From Psoroptes ovis (taxonomy: Eukaryota > Arthropoda > Arachnida > Sarcoptiformes > Psoroptidae), in contig PQWQ01000001.1 of NCBI GenBank assembly GCA_002943765.1, positions 4,747,501-4,811,500 on the forward strand: 64,000 nt of DNA, written 5' to 3'. The position numbers and the translations under genes were made by a program. Shown one piece after another: positions 24,501 through 39,500 of the stretch (the first letter of the stretch is position 1; every line of letters starts with the position of its first letter). Below the pieces are notes generated by a model. It made no database searches and was not told where the DNA came from. It was given only the letters and a program-made list of their open reading frames with translations.

Positions 24501-27500
24501 TTGAAAAAAAAACAATAATAATAATATTGATTGACTCGGACTCGGATTGTTCGTTGAATTATGGACCTTGCAATTCAACCAAAAAATACCGAAATAAACT
24601 CAAATGGAATGGTATGGACAACAGATGTTTGTGATAAATGAAAATTAATAACAGTAGTTTGAAATAAACAAACAAAGTTTGTATTGCAAAGTAATTGTTT
24701 TTTATAATTGATAAAAAATGATCACCGAAATTCTTGACTGAATCAAAATTGACTTAAGGATTCAATTCTGAATTGAATTGACTTACGGCAACTGAATTCG
24801 ATAGAGAATTTAAGTCGAGAAAAATTTGTCAAACAACAAAATGAAAAATATCAAAAATTGTCAGAATATCGTCCATTTTCAGTTTTATTCTCCAATCGAT
24901 ACACACATTGTTAAGACTATTGTTTCAAATCAAATGTGTGTTTCATATAATTCTCAACAAAAATTTAATTCCATTTGATTTGATATTTTCAATTTTGGAT
25001 ATTTCGTGTATTTCATGTATTTTGATTTTTATTTTTTGTTTAGTCTTTAATTCGATTTAATTGTCATTTATTTTTTTTCATGATTTCACAAAAGCAAATG
25101 TTATTTCAATTGAAAATGTCGAAATATATCGAAAAACACCACCAACGAGATCAGAAAAAAAAATGAAAAATGAAGCTAATACAAATAATACAAAAAATTC
25201 AATTATACAAAGATCAATTCGAAAAAATTGTAACAAAAAATTGATTCATTTTGTTTGGAATTCAGTGCCGATTCTGTTCAGTTCTATTGTGAAATCTCTC
25301 GATTTCGGAACAAATTCGTCGCAATTCTTGATTGAAAATCACAAAATAAAGCAAAAATCCACGACGAATTGAGACTGAATGTGTATTTTATTAAATTTTC
25401 TCCATTCAAATGTACCAATGATATATCACCAACATTTCAAAATGTCGTGCATTTTTCCTACTTCTTTCAATTCAACATATAATTAAATTCAAATACAGCT
25501 TCAAATGTTTTTTTTTAATCAAATCAAATTGGTCAATGTATGAATGAAAAAGAAGAAGAAAAAAAGTTTGATCCAACATTTTCAATCAAGATTGAAATTC
25601 TGTGCATTTCACAAGAATCAAGATTCGAAAATTATCACAATGGCTTTGTTCCATGTTTTTTCGAAATGGATAATTATGTTTGAAACGCAAAGACAAATCA
25701 AAGCTTATAATTAAAAGATTAAAATACATTTTTTTTCAAAAGTTCCATGGAATCATGGACTTGATGTATATAATATACGAGTATTGTCGCTGCTTTTAGA
25801 CTCAACTCCGGAGTGTTTGCCGGTCCTAATTTTGAATTTTTCAAAGATTATTACCCAAGATTATCAAATTTTTAAATAATTGAAATTTGAGAGAAATTCT
25901 GCTTAGAATTTTTTTTTTTTTTGACAATTTTCAAGAGTTTTTCGTCCTCATCATTAAATTTGAATTGAATTTTTTTCACAATTTTTGAATAGGCTGCTTA
26001 TTATTGTCATTGTACTCATTATGATCATTATTATAATCATTATTATTGTTATTTAGCCTAAAATATGTCTACAGAATTGAGAAAAAAATACATTTTTCAA
26101 TTTAATCAAAGAGAATAATAATAACAAGCAAACAAAATGAAATTTTAATGAGAAACGATTATCAAGACGAGAACAAAAACAACGATTCAATTCAATTCAC
26201 TATTATTTGATTTGATTAAAAACAATATTTTTTTTCAGGGGGTAAATGTCTGGTGCCAGAGACCATGTTGGTGTTTTTCATTCATATAATAATAATAATA
26301 ATCAACAATAATGATAACCAATAGCCAACCAAACACTGAGAAGAATGGAAAAAGAATTATAAACAATGAGCCGAATACACACCAGTGACAATAACAACAA
26401 CGACAATTACCGAATTGGAAATTGTACAGAATTATAAACAACCAAGGAAAGAACTGTCTGTCTAGTTTAGACCATAGAACAACAACAAAATTGAATTTAG
26501 GGAAAATGATTGAATCAATTTTGTGTGTGTGCGTATTAGGTATGTTTTCAATTCAATAGAAGAATATATTGAAAATAACTATTCTGTATTTGATAGATCA
26601 CGTGCCATTGGTTTTTATATTCGGGTTCATTATTATTATTATTATTATTATAATCATTATTATTACTGTTTATGGTTTGGCAAGAACATACATAACTGAA
26701 TATAATTTTGGGATTTTAAATTTGAATTTCAAACGAGAAAAAATAGGAAAAAAAGACAATGAAACACGTGACCATATCTAAACGTTTACGTTGTTTTGTT
26801 ATTTCAAATAATAATAAGGAATTATAAGAATAACAATGACAATGATGATGATGATGATTGCTAGAAATATCCACAAATAAACTTTAATTTAAATTTAAGT
26901 TTGAATTTTTTTTTCATAGAAAATTCACAAACAAAATTATTTGCGTGGAAAGATCATAGAGTTTGATGAGAACATTATTTTGCTTGATTTGACACATCAT
27001 TGATCAATCATCAGCGTTCAAATCATTGATGTATATTTGAATCAATGGATGATAATCATCGATTGATCATCATCGTAGAATTGATAAATTGATCAATGAT
27101 TGATTGATCAGATCAGATCTTTGAGAAATGATTGAAAATTTTCAAATTTCTTAAAAAAAAATCTTCAAATCATCAACATACACGCAAATATTTTTATTTA
27201 TACTTGTTATTATTTGTGATAATTTGACATATGAAATTATGACCGATGAAATAAATAAACAAACAAACAAAAATGCCTTTGAATAATTTGAGAACGATTT
27301 TTTTTTTGAAAATTCATGTTCAACACTCAGCCTGCTGGCAAATAAATTGAACTTTAATTCAAATAATGCCGCTTGTTTTATGAACAACTGTGAAAAATGG
27401 ACGTAACAATACGTCAAAAACATTCAAATTTTAAAATTCAAAAAACGTAAATATACGTTTTTGGCAGTTAAGCAGCAAAAGCATTAAAATGGGATTCAAA

Positions 27501-30500
27501 GCTAAAATTTTGTTATTATTTTGACCAAGGTGTGTGCTTTGATGAATAAACATCAAAAAATGTTTATATTCAAATTTATATTTGAAGAAATACACAGAAA
27601 AAAAAATTTCAAATCATTTTTCAAGCGAGGAAAATTTACATTTCTTCTCATTTATTTCAAAGAAAAAAAAAATACAGATCAATGGCCATTGGACCATTCA
27701 AATTATCATTTTCATATCATATCATAGTCCATACAACAGCAACATATCATCATCATCAACGTAATCAACATCAGCATCGTCGTCGATCGATCGACGACGA
27801 CGACGTCAAATCAACATGTCAAAAACATTCACAGCCAAAAAAATCGACAAAAATATTAAATATATTCGCGTTCACTGAAAAACAAAAATTTCATGTCTGT
27901 CAATCAAAAAATGGCACAGAAAATGAACGAATTCAAAGAAATTATATGAAAATGCTGCATGGAAATGCACAGTAATATCAGAGAAATTCAAAACTAAAAT
28001 AAATGAAAATTATCATAATAAGTATATGCAAAGCTAACACGGCACACATATCAAATACATATTTTTTTTTTGATAAATAATTATTATAATAAACATTGAT
28101 AATAATGGATTTGATTCAATTTCATATGGATATGAAACTACAAAAATTCAGATTTTTTTTAGCTTAATTTGAATGTAAATAATAATAATAATAATTATTA
28201 TTATTATTATTATTATAATTATAATTTATTATTAAATTCAAACATTCAAAGATAATTATAATTTTGATAATTTGAATTTAAAATTATTGATCATATCAAA
28301 AAAAAAAAAAAAAAAAAAAAAATTAAAAATTTTGTAATTTTATGAATTTGTTTTTAATTTCACTCATTGTGAAAACACATGAATTCAAATTCAAAAGCTC
28401 AATTCAATTCGGTCGATTCTGAGCCAAAAAACATAAAATTTCTGACCAATTTTCGTGGTGAATTCATGGCAGATCAATGGTAAACTCATGGCTGATCATG
28501 TTCATGGCTCACAAAGCCAACAAACAAAACGATCACCAAGAACAAATAAAAAAAAAGTCACGTAGAAAATGTTTGATGGCAAAAAAAATGGAAAAAAAAA
28601 TATTGATTGAAAATATTCGTGCCTTGATAAGTACAAACATTTTTCGCATATATACATACGGAAAAATGAAATAATTTTTGGCATTTCATTTCATTTCATG
28701 TTCTTATTATTATTTCAATTCACCAAAATTCAATCATACACATTTATCATTTGATTTTTTCCATGTTTTAATTGCTACTTGTTTCATTTGTACATAGTGA
28801 ACACACATAGAATTCAATGTCTTCGTTTGACCAGAGCGATTCTGGTCAGAAGAAAATGAATGAAATGAATGTTCATTGATTAATTTATGGCTTTCGAAAT
28901 AAAAAAAAAATTTTTTTCTCGAAAAGGCCACGTTCAAATCATGCAGGAGGATTGCATTTGAACATATTGTTTCAATCATTTGAATGAATGAATGAATAAA
29001 TGAATTATTGGTTTGGTTCGTTGGTTGATTGTTCAAAGTACAAATTGACACGCGAATTTTGAATTAGCAAACGAAAAAAAAAAACAAATTCAAAATTCAT
29101 AAACAAAAAACAAATTATCAAACAAAATAATGGGAAAAAAATGAATGTAAAACTTACCAATTATTCACTTGCAATATGGTTAGTCCTGTATCTTGAGCTA
29201 ATTGCTTTTTTTGATCTTCAGATGGATACGGATGCTAAAAATTGTTTTTTTTAATGATTTAAATAATAATTAATGAAATGATTGATTAATTAAAAACATT
29301 TTTTTTCGATTAAAATTCACGAGAATTAATTACCGTTAAATGTTGAAATAGCCAAGCTCTCATAATATTTGTTGCAACTTTTGGAAATATTCCACGTTTC
29401 TTTTGCCGCTTTTTACTACGATCATCATCATCATCATCACCGGTACCATCGCCTGAACCGATGCTAGCATCGCCTAAAAAAGAACCTGATCCGAAAAAAT
29501 AAGAAAAAATTCATAGATTAATCGATCAAATTGATTCAAATTCATCAAAACATTCAAAATATTATTCAAATAAAATAAACAAACAAACATATTGAACATA
29601 TTGAATTGAAAAATCTTTGAAATGATTTGAATCATTTCACAAGTTCAATGAGTGTATTTATTTTGTTTAAGATTTTTTTACAGGGTTTTTCGATATCACT
29701 AGTAATAATACGAATTGTTTTGTTTGATAATCTTGTTGTCGACAACAACAACAACAAACTATGGTGATTATTATATCATTGAAAAACATTTTCATTCACT
29801 TTATTTCAAGTTGAATAATTCAAATGAACAATAATAATGGCAACAACAACAACAACAACACCATAAACACATGAACAATTCGGATACTTTTGAATTGAAT
29901 AATAATAATAAGTAAGTAAGTAAATGATGATGATGATAACGATAATAATAATAATAATGTGTCAATTGAATCAAATCAAAAAAAGTATAATATGATACAA
30001 TAATAATAATCATAGAAATAATAATAACATGCTTAAAATCCAATTATTACGCTTGTTTTCACATATTTTTATTTCGAATATTTAATCGTAAAACATACAC
30101 ACATTCACACAGAGAAAATTCATTTATTATCATTTGATTGATTAAATGATATATATAAAATGTTGTCTCATTGTAAAGCTTGCGTAACATGTTACAATTA
30201 ATATTGATAATAATCACTTTCAATATTCGATTATTCGAGCGATTATTAATCGAGCAAGCTTCGATAATTCATCATTTGAAAATTCTCTAACCCTTTGACA
30301 AAAGGTGAGAAAAAATTTCCAAAAAAAAAAAAAAAAATCGAATCGACAATCAATTGAAGCTTTGAACTATGAACTTTTTGAATGTTTGATGTTTGATTTT
30401 TGTAAAGTATTTGAAATTTTTGAAAATCAAAGAATATTTTCAAAATTTCGAAATGAAAATCGATGTAAAAACTGTGATGTACGATTATCCCAGTACAAAA

Positions 30501-33500
30501 TGCATCAATTCTATCAATTTTTTTCATTCACCCTCAGTAATCTACCATCAAACATTGAATATTTTATAAGTTTTTTTTTCATTTTATTTATTCTTTTCAA
30601 ATAGTACACATGGGAATTCAAGTATTATTATTTGAATATATATTGAATTCTAATGCATTCATTCTATTTCACAATGAATAAAAAAAAAAATAGAAAAATA
30701 ATTGAATGTTATATCATTTGATGGCGGTGCTGGTGGTGTTGGTGTTTGGTGTTTTTTTGGGGGTAGTTTGTAAGGTTCATCATCAGGGTGTTTTAGTCTT
30801 TAGTCTTCGATGTTCAATGTTTGATGTTGAATGTTGGGTCTTTGGGTGTTTAGACAGAGCTTAAACGCATGCAATTCGCTGCAATTATGGCGTTGTATTT
30901 TATAATAAACCAAATGCCAACCAACCAACGAAAAAAAAAAACATCATCAATTATTATTTCATTTTTAGTTCAATGAATTTTTTGACAGGCAAAACGTATA
31001 TAACAGCAATATATTTGCAATATCACATGTGTGTGATATATAATAATATTCATTTTATAAATTCATGAAATATTTGAATTTCGATTCAATTCAGTTCAAA
31101 CGAATCGAATCGAATTGAATTCATTGTGTTGTGTTGTACCCATTATTTTCACAATGAATTCAATTCAAAAATGAATGAATTAATAAAACAATTGAACGAA
31201 TCGAGAGTAGAGAATGGAAAATCATTGATTCAAAGATTTTCGATAGATTTTTTTAGGGTGAAAAATTTCTGGTTTGGTCCATTTTTTAGACTCTCTAAGC
31301 CTGAAATTTCGTATGCAAACAATTTGATTCGGTTGACACTATGATATTCTGCTCGAATCGAGGTAGCAGTATATGGAAATTGTCTATTTTTTTGTCCAAA
31401 GAATACAGAATTTCGCATATATTTTGTGGTGCATAAATGAACAACAATATATAGATGACGATAGAAAGGCATAGAATCATTATTATTATCATTATAATGA
31501 ATACTTTGTTTATCCTTTCATTCAAAAGTGTATTCAAAGAATTTTTTTTTTCATTTACTTTTTTCGAATGACCAGCTATGGATTAATATTACATAATCAC
31601 TCTATCGCGATGATGATGATGATGATGACTATGTGACAATGTGTTTTTGACATACAATAAACAAACACACACACGATGGACGAATAGTGAAATAGAAACA
31701 GATTATGTATGGACAAGAAAAACATTTAGGGTATTTTTCATACAAATAAACAAAGTGTAACATCAGCAATGTAACTACAAAAACTACAACAACAACAGTG
31801 TGACAATAAATGACAAGTATCAAGGGATATTTCTGGCCAATAATAATAATAATAATCAGATAATAATTACACTAATCACAATGATTATAATGATTATACA
31901 GTGAATATACAAGGGTATTATTCAGTGTAGACAATGGAGAAAACTATAAGGATATAACCCTTAGAATAACCCGTAGAAACTCAATGAAAAAACACTACAA
32001 AATTGTAAATGTTTTGCTTTCATAATCTAATAATCTACTAATTCATGACATATCAAAGATGATCCAAATAATCTATTTTTTTGGTCATGAGGGTGTGGTA
32101 TATGCGGAGATGGTCATTTTTTAACGAATCGACAAAATAGATTTCGATTGATAATTATTATGATGGTGTTAATGATTGTGTTAAAAATAAAATTAATACA
32201 AATTTTGAATTAACAAAACAGTTTTGCCAAAACAAAAATAAATGAAAGATCAAAGATAATTTTTGAAAAAAATAAATTTTCACCCATAGAAAAAATAGAT
32301 ATGAAGCAGATGGTAAATACCATCATAGCTATTATCACAACAAATGCAATCAAATGGAATGATCATAATTCACCAACTACAGCTTCATATTAAGCTCCAT
32401 ATACACATACACACAATGGCTCAAAGCCATGAAAATCAATGATTTTGATCTATTTAAATACTGAAAAACATGAACAGTATGAATGATAATACAGATAATA
32501 CGAATCTTCAAACATTTTTCACAACTTTGAATCTAATTTTTAAAATTCAACATTCTTCATCTTAAAATCCGATTCAATACATTCAAATGATAATCAGTGA
32601 ATTCACTAATATTCGAATGATGAGACCTTGTTTGAAGATATTATCTTTGCTCGCTCGCTTAGTCGCTTGAATCTGTAGATACCTCTCTGAATGTATGTTT
32701 GTATTTATTCATTCAACTAGAAAGATAATAGAGATTGCAAAGCGCAGCAAAGGAAAACAATTGAAACTAAGCATAAAACTGGAAATATTAACAAATGAAT
32801 ACACGAATAACAATGGAAATATATGCAAATAATGATGAATATAACGAAGCACACAGATAAGAGCGTTGGCCAAAAATAAATGAACAAAAAACCTCATCAT
32901 CATCACAACCTCATCACCAACCCTATGGAACAATGAATGTTCGGGCGTGGATCACACAACCAGCACCATCAATGTTTGTTGTTTGAATTTATTATAAAAT
33001 TCACATCTGACATCTGAGATGTTGATGTTGGATGAACACTAATAGTCACACAAATACACAGTAATTTTCTAAGGTTCGAAATGTCTAAAAAACCTTAATT
33101 TTACACCAACAAAAATCTATAGTCTTATTTGTATGGAAAAATAATTTTACATCTAATTCGGTGTCGTCATAGAGGTGACAAACATTCAAATACATTTCAC
33201 TGTACTCACAAGCATCATATTGAACATCGAGGAAAATTGTATTTTTAAAAATTCAAGGCAAACAAACAAACAAAACAAAGCAAGCAAATGAACAATCAAT
33301 GTTTTGCTCGTTCATAGTCTTGAATGTACATTTCTTAACAATTGACGTTTATATGTAAAATTTTTGAATGTTCGTAGATATTTTAAGCAAATCAACTATC
33401 ATTCATTAATATTCTACGATATTTGCAGCCATTTCTGAACCATCTACAAGCCATCTTTGAACCATATTTGAACCATCTTCGACTATACCCAATTATACCC

Positions 33501-36500
33501 GACCATCGCCAGCCATTTACAGCCATCTCTCCCCTAACCATTCGGTTGCTGTTCAAGGATGGTTCAATCGCTGCATCAACGATGGTCGAATACATGAATT
33601 CAATACATGTGAATACATTCGAAAGAAGAAACAAATATTTAAAAGTAAAATTTTGTAATTTTCTCATTCATTCACCATTCATTCATTCATTCACTAATTG
33701 TGATTAATGGTGACATTAATGTTTGTCGAAAATGGAATGGATGAAAATAACGAAAGAAAATGATATCATTTTTGAGCAAATTTCATTTCATTATTATTAT
33801 TTTGGTGTATGTATGTTGCACCAAAAATTTTTCATTCTATTCTCTTATGAAGACATCGAAAACTTTTCAATGTTTGTATTTTTTTTGGATGTAATTTTCT
33901 CACATTTTGATTCTTTTTCTAATTCAAAGCTGCTGCTGCTGCTGAATACAATTATGATTATAGCAGTCGTAGACACACCAAGCATACATTAAACACTGAT
34001 CAAACAAGCAAACACATACATTGAATTTTAATCTTTGAATTTCAATGCATTTCCAGCCATTATCATACATAGAATTCAAACGAGGAAACGATATTTTATT
34101 TTGGAAATTATAAAGTCAATGTATATATAACGTTTGATCGTTTGAATTAATTATTAATTGAAATTCAAAATTCAAACTTGGGAAAAAAACATCAAAATAT
34201 TAAAATTCATTAATTTTTTAATATCACAAGCAGATTATGCGATATATTAGATTGGAAATCATTTGGATTAATAGTGTAGGATGGTCTTTGGATGATTTTT
34301 TTTGACAAGTGATTCATTGATATTTCTGAGATTTTCAGTGGTGTTTCGACGGCTTTTCAATGTTTTTAAATGTTTTAGTAAAACAGGACAAACTAAATCC
34401 AGAAAATCAGAGATTCGAAGACTTGTCAAAATTACTTGGTCGATGGTTGATGAGAAAATATTGAAAATTTTCAAAGGATTATTATTGTTATTATCATTAT
34501 TATTTGCGATTAATGATTTGAGGACTATGGATTATTATTTTTTACTAAAAAAAAAAATGCACATCTTACATCTGATCTACATGTGATCCAAAAGTAATGT
34601 AAATGTTTGTACATTCATCGAATCTTTTTTGCATTCAAATCATCATCATTTGATTCATTCAAATCCTCGATAAATTACAGGATTATTTTTTTTATTCATT
34701 TTTATTTTATAAGTTTTTGAATAATTTAAACTTTAATATGACATAACTTCTTTTTCTTTACAGGAAAAAAAATATGAATGTAATATTTACTGTATTGAAA
34801 TTATCAATATTTTTTTTTTTTTTTTTGTTTTTTTGTTTTTTGTCAGCCAGCAATTTATGATAATAATAATAATAATAGTAATAATAATCATCAAAATGAA
34901 TATCATTAAATTGAAGCATATTTTATATTTCAATATTTTTTCCTGATATTCTTCTTATCCTACTGCAAAACAAGCAAACGAACATGAAAATATTTTAATC
35001 CATGTAGGTTGTTCGGAAAGTTCTGGCCAATTTTCATGAGTAACTCTATTGATTAAGCAAAATGAATTTTTCGGACAACCTAATGTTTTAGTTACATTTT
35101 TTTTAATCATCGTTCATTTATCAAGAAATAGATTTTACATAGAAGACTATGAACAGCTATAGTCAGTATAATCTAAGCTAATGAACATGTATCAAAAAGA
35201 TATGAAATAAAATGAAATGAAATGAAAAAAAATGAATTATTACATAGATCAAGTTGAATCATGATAATAACCAATACATGGAAGAAGAAGATGAAGAATT
35301 TCAATGACAATGATAATACTGTTTGTGTGTGTGGGTAATTTTCAAATGATATAACTCATGTGAAATTATTATTATCATCATCATTTTTCATTGGTCACTT
35401 GTACCCAGAGAAAAAAAATGTATAAATCCATGATATACATGGAAATATCTGAAAAAATGATTACAATTCCACTCATTCTCGCTCTGTGTGTGTATGATGG
35501 TAAACTGGTAAATAACACTGAAATAATGTAAAATATTATACCCCATCGGGTTTTTGGTGGTATGACCAAACATATTACCAGACAGACATTGAATACACTG
35601 AATAATGTCACAAGAATATTAAATGAATTTATATTATCTCACATAGAACATGTATATAAATAAATGAAATATAAATAAATAAAAATAAATGTTGTTTAAT
35701 CCTAAGGCAATTTGTCAATGTCACAAATTTTCGGGGATATTTTTAGTTAATTCGGGACAAACAGACATTATAATGCATTGAATTTTTTTTTTTTTTTTTT
35801 TTTGTATAAAATAAGCTGGAAAATACTTGGACAAACAAAACAAAACAAACAAAACACATGATTCAAAATGATTTTATTTTAATGAAAATTTATATTTCTG
35901 TGATTCAAGTTTGACTACACAAATATATACAATATGGCTAAAACATTCATTTCTATTCATAATAATTTCAATATCATTCCATGTATTTGTTGGAGTTTGT
36001 ATTTGTTTGTTTGTTCATCACATTCGTAGAGAGCGAGTTATCATTAATACAAAATGATAATAATGATGATGATGATTAAAAACAACAAACCAAATCGTAC
36101 CAATGATGACCACATTGCACAATGTTTATTTGGAAAAATTTCTACGAAACAACATCATCAATATATTGAATACCCGAAATGTTATTTGGACCATATGAAA
36201 TCAAGCGAAAATTGTACACAGATTTTCATTTGTATTTGGAGATTTTGATTTATATTTATGAATGAAAGAAAGAGTGTGTGTGTGTTTTACATGAAATGGT
36301 TGAAAAATCAAACAAAACAAATGAACAGAACAATGACAATGCCAATATCGAATATATGTTCTCAAATCCCTTTGATTCTTTTATTTATTTGTGATTTGAT
36401 TTTATTCATTTTGATTCATTCATTTTGATCAAATGAAGCGAAATGATCCAAAAAATATATATTGGACGATTGTGTTTCATTATTTGTTTATTTTGAATTG

Positions 36501-39500
36501 AACATTCATTGTTGTTTAATTACATTTCATATATTATTATTGAACAACATTAATATTTCATCAATGATAACAAATGACAATTGAAGGGTGTTTTCAATGT
36601 TTGTTTCAAACGAGAGATCATACATTCTAATCAAAACGATTCGATTGTATTCGTTGAAATTAATGGAAAAAGAACAAAAAAAAAATTAATTAAAAATGAC
36701 CATTGAAACACATGAAACAATCGAAATTCATATGAAAATCAATCACTCGGACTTGTATTCACTTGTATTTACTTAATATTCGTAGTTTGGCTGAAGAATG
36801 ACCGATTCATCACACATCATTGATTCAAAATGAAAACTGATACATTCAAAATACAGAAATGATTCAAATTCAATAGGAAAATTCAAAGCAAAAATAAAAA
36901 TTTATGGCCTGTTAATGGTGTTAGCAACAACAAACATCATAGGCCATTATCATATGAATTATCGAAAATTATTACGATTACGGAGCATGGACTACGGACA
37001 AATTAGCGATTGCAACTCGCTATGTGTGTGACCCGAATGGTCAAACATTTTAAATCATCAAAAAATAGAAAAAAACAATCAATAAAAATTGATTACTATT
37101 CATTTACAGATCATCGTCATCATCATCATCATCGATATTTTCAATTTTAATATTCATTTTACGTTTTTTTGAGGATATTCAATGAATGAATTCATTTAAT
37201 GTGTTCATGTTCGAAGAAAATTTAATATTAAATTGAATTAGATTATCATTTATTATGTGATGTTCATCAGTCAGTGATGATGATGAACATAAATGATAAT
37301 GTTCAAGACATTCAAGCAAACTTTCAAAGATGAAAATCATTTTTCATGAATTTGTGATCACATCACATCACATACACATTGAAATGATTAGCCCGATTAA
37401 ATATATGAATATCAAATATTAATGATATCAATAATAATAATAATAATAATGATAATAATCGGACAAATTAAACGTGACAAGCATATACTATGAATTTGAC
37501 TATGTATTTGTATGCATGTGTTTGCTATGAAAAATACATTTAATTGTCAAATAATCAATGAATTTTTCATTTCTCCTATTCGATAGTTATCATATTTTTC
37601 TTATTTATATCTTTAACCGATAATATCAGTGAGAACATTTGCAAATTTAAAGATTTTCAAATGATCATCTAGGAGACTTAGGCTTAATAAAGTTTACAAG
37701 GCTCTAAATTTCTTAAATTTTAGAATTATCTTCAGAAAATTCAAATTCAAATTAAAGCCAAGATCAAATCAATGTAATCAATGTTTCATTATTCAATGAA
37801 GAATCTTTATTATCATCATTATTCAAGTTGTTAACAAATTTGTGGACATTTGTTGTTTCGATAAAGATAAGAGAATATTATGTACATTTGCTTATTTGGA
37901 TGCTCTAAAAAAATAAACTTGAATTCATTATCATTTAAAAATTTCATGGCAAAATGATGATAATAACAACGATAATGATGATTATGTTGGATGCCAATTT
38001 TATTACAGATTTGCAAAGATTTCATTCAAAGATAATGACTGTAAAAAAGCCCATTTGATCTTGATACAATTTGAATGTTGACGATTTCTCATTCAAATTC
38101 AAAGAATTTGGTGGCCAAAATCAACGACAAAACGATTCAATGACAACATTGCAAACACAAGAAAACCATGAACTGAGGGCCATAAAAAAATTTTGAACAA
38201 ATTTTTCAAAGAAAAAAAAAACAACTGAATTTTATCGTTTAAATCATAAAAAAAAACTTGAAATGGTGTATAATCATAATAATAATGATAATATCTTCTG
38301 GTTCTTGGTTATTCAAATTCAGACAAAAAACAAATTTAAATTTTCAGAAATTCAAATTTTTTTAAATTCAAATCATTCAAAATCATTCAAAAACCCAAAC
38401 GTACTTATTTATTCATATATTTACATTAAAAAAACATATAAATATTCATATGAATTCAAATTCTCATATGATTTGTCTGCACAAATTAGTAGGATTCATT
38501 TTTTTTTATCAAATTCAAAATTCATCATCTTTTGGACAAACCAAAATAATAACAAACGATTATTAAACCTAATAATTATCATTATTTTGAATATTTGTAA
38601 TATTCAAATTTAAATGAAATTCAAATTCTCATTCATTTAAATTTGAATAGAGTCACACACAAACATTTGAACAATGAATGAATGAGTAAAAGCCAATTGA
38701 CAATCATAAAATGAAATTTTTATTTGACCAAATTTTTTCCATTCATTTTCTATGAATGAAATTTCAATGAAAAATTTTTGACCAAGTAAAATAAACGGAA
38801 AAATAAAATTTTTTTTTTACGACTATTCATATGCAAATTAGTCAAATTTCAGTCGAAAAAAATTGCCAATCATAAACCAGCAATTTTGACCAGCAACAAT
38901 TTTGAAATGTCAAAATGTTCAGTAAAACTGGTCAAAATAAAAAAAAACCAACGAAAAGAAATTTGACCCTTAAAATGCTTGGCCAAAAGATGTGGAAAAC
39001 ATTTTATTTCTGCGAATGATAATTATCATCATCATCAATGTTATTGCGAATTAACGATGTTCAAATTAGTCAACATTCATTCATTCATTCATTCATTTGA
39101 ATGATCATTTAAATCATTTTAAAAATGAATGAATGAATGAATGAATTGAATTTGAACAACAGTCATAATCATTGATTATCATCATTTATTATTGTCATCA
39201 TTTGCTCAATTTTATTGCTCATACAAATAAATGAAATCAAATCATTGAAAAATAAATGGCAAACGATTCAAGTACGCGTCAAACATTATTATAAATTGAT
39301 AAATCTACTTATAAAAATCGGACAAATATTGATTTGAATTGAAAAAGGTTCAGTGAATTATTATTAGTTGAAAAAATACGAAGCAAATAATGGGGTACTA
39401 CTAGTACCAATATGAAACTGAACTGTACCCTTAGTACTAAACTTGAAATCTCATTGAAATTTTCTCGTATATTTCGACTGAAATTAAAATCCAATTTCAA

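Larger units (their letters stand above)
21831..29157. other. hth intron, 7.3 kb
   Basis: No exon or nested gene recognised on either strand. Contents noted: the palindrome ACTAGCTAGCTAGT at 22095-22108, a hairpin next to a GGGGG run at 24121-24168, a GC-rich 22-bp palindrome at 27778-27799, an AAT/ATT palindrome at 28178-28217 and a run of about 25 A at 28298-28322. A 97-codon plus-strand frame at 27682-27975 is not supported as a gene. Confidence 0.6.

Noticed and set aside
27682..27975. 97-codon plus-strand frame over the CpG palindrome
   Set aside because: Composition is low-complexity His, Arg and Asp from trinucleotide repeats; no splice or start support.
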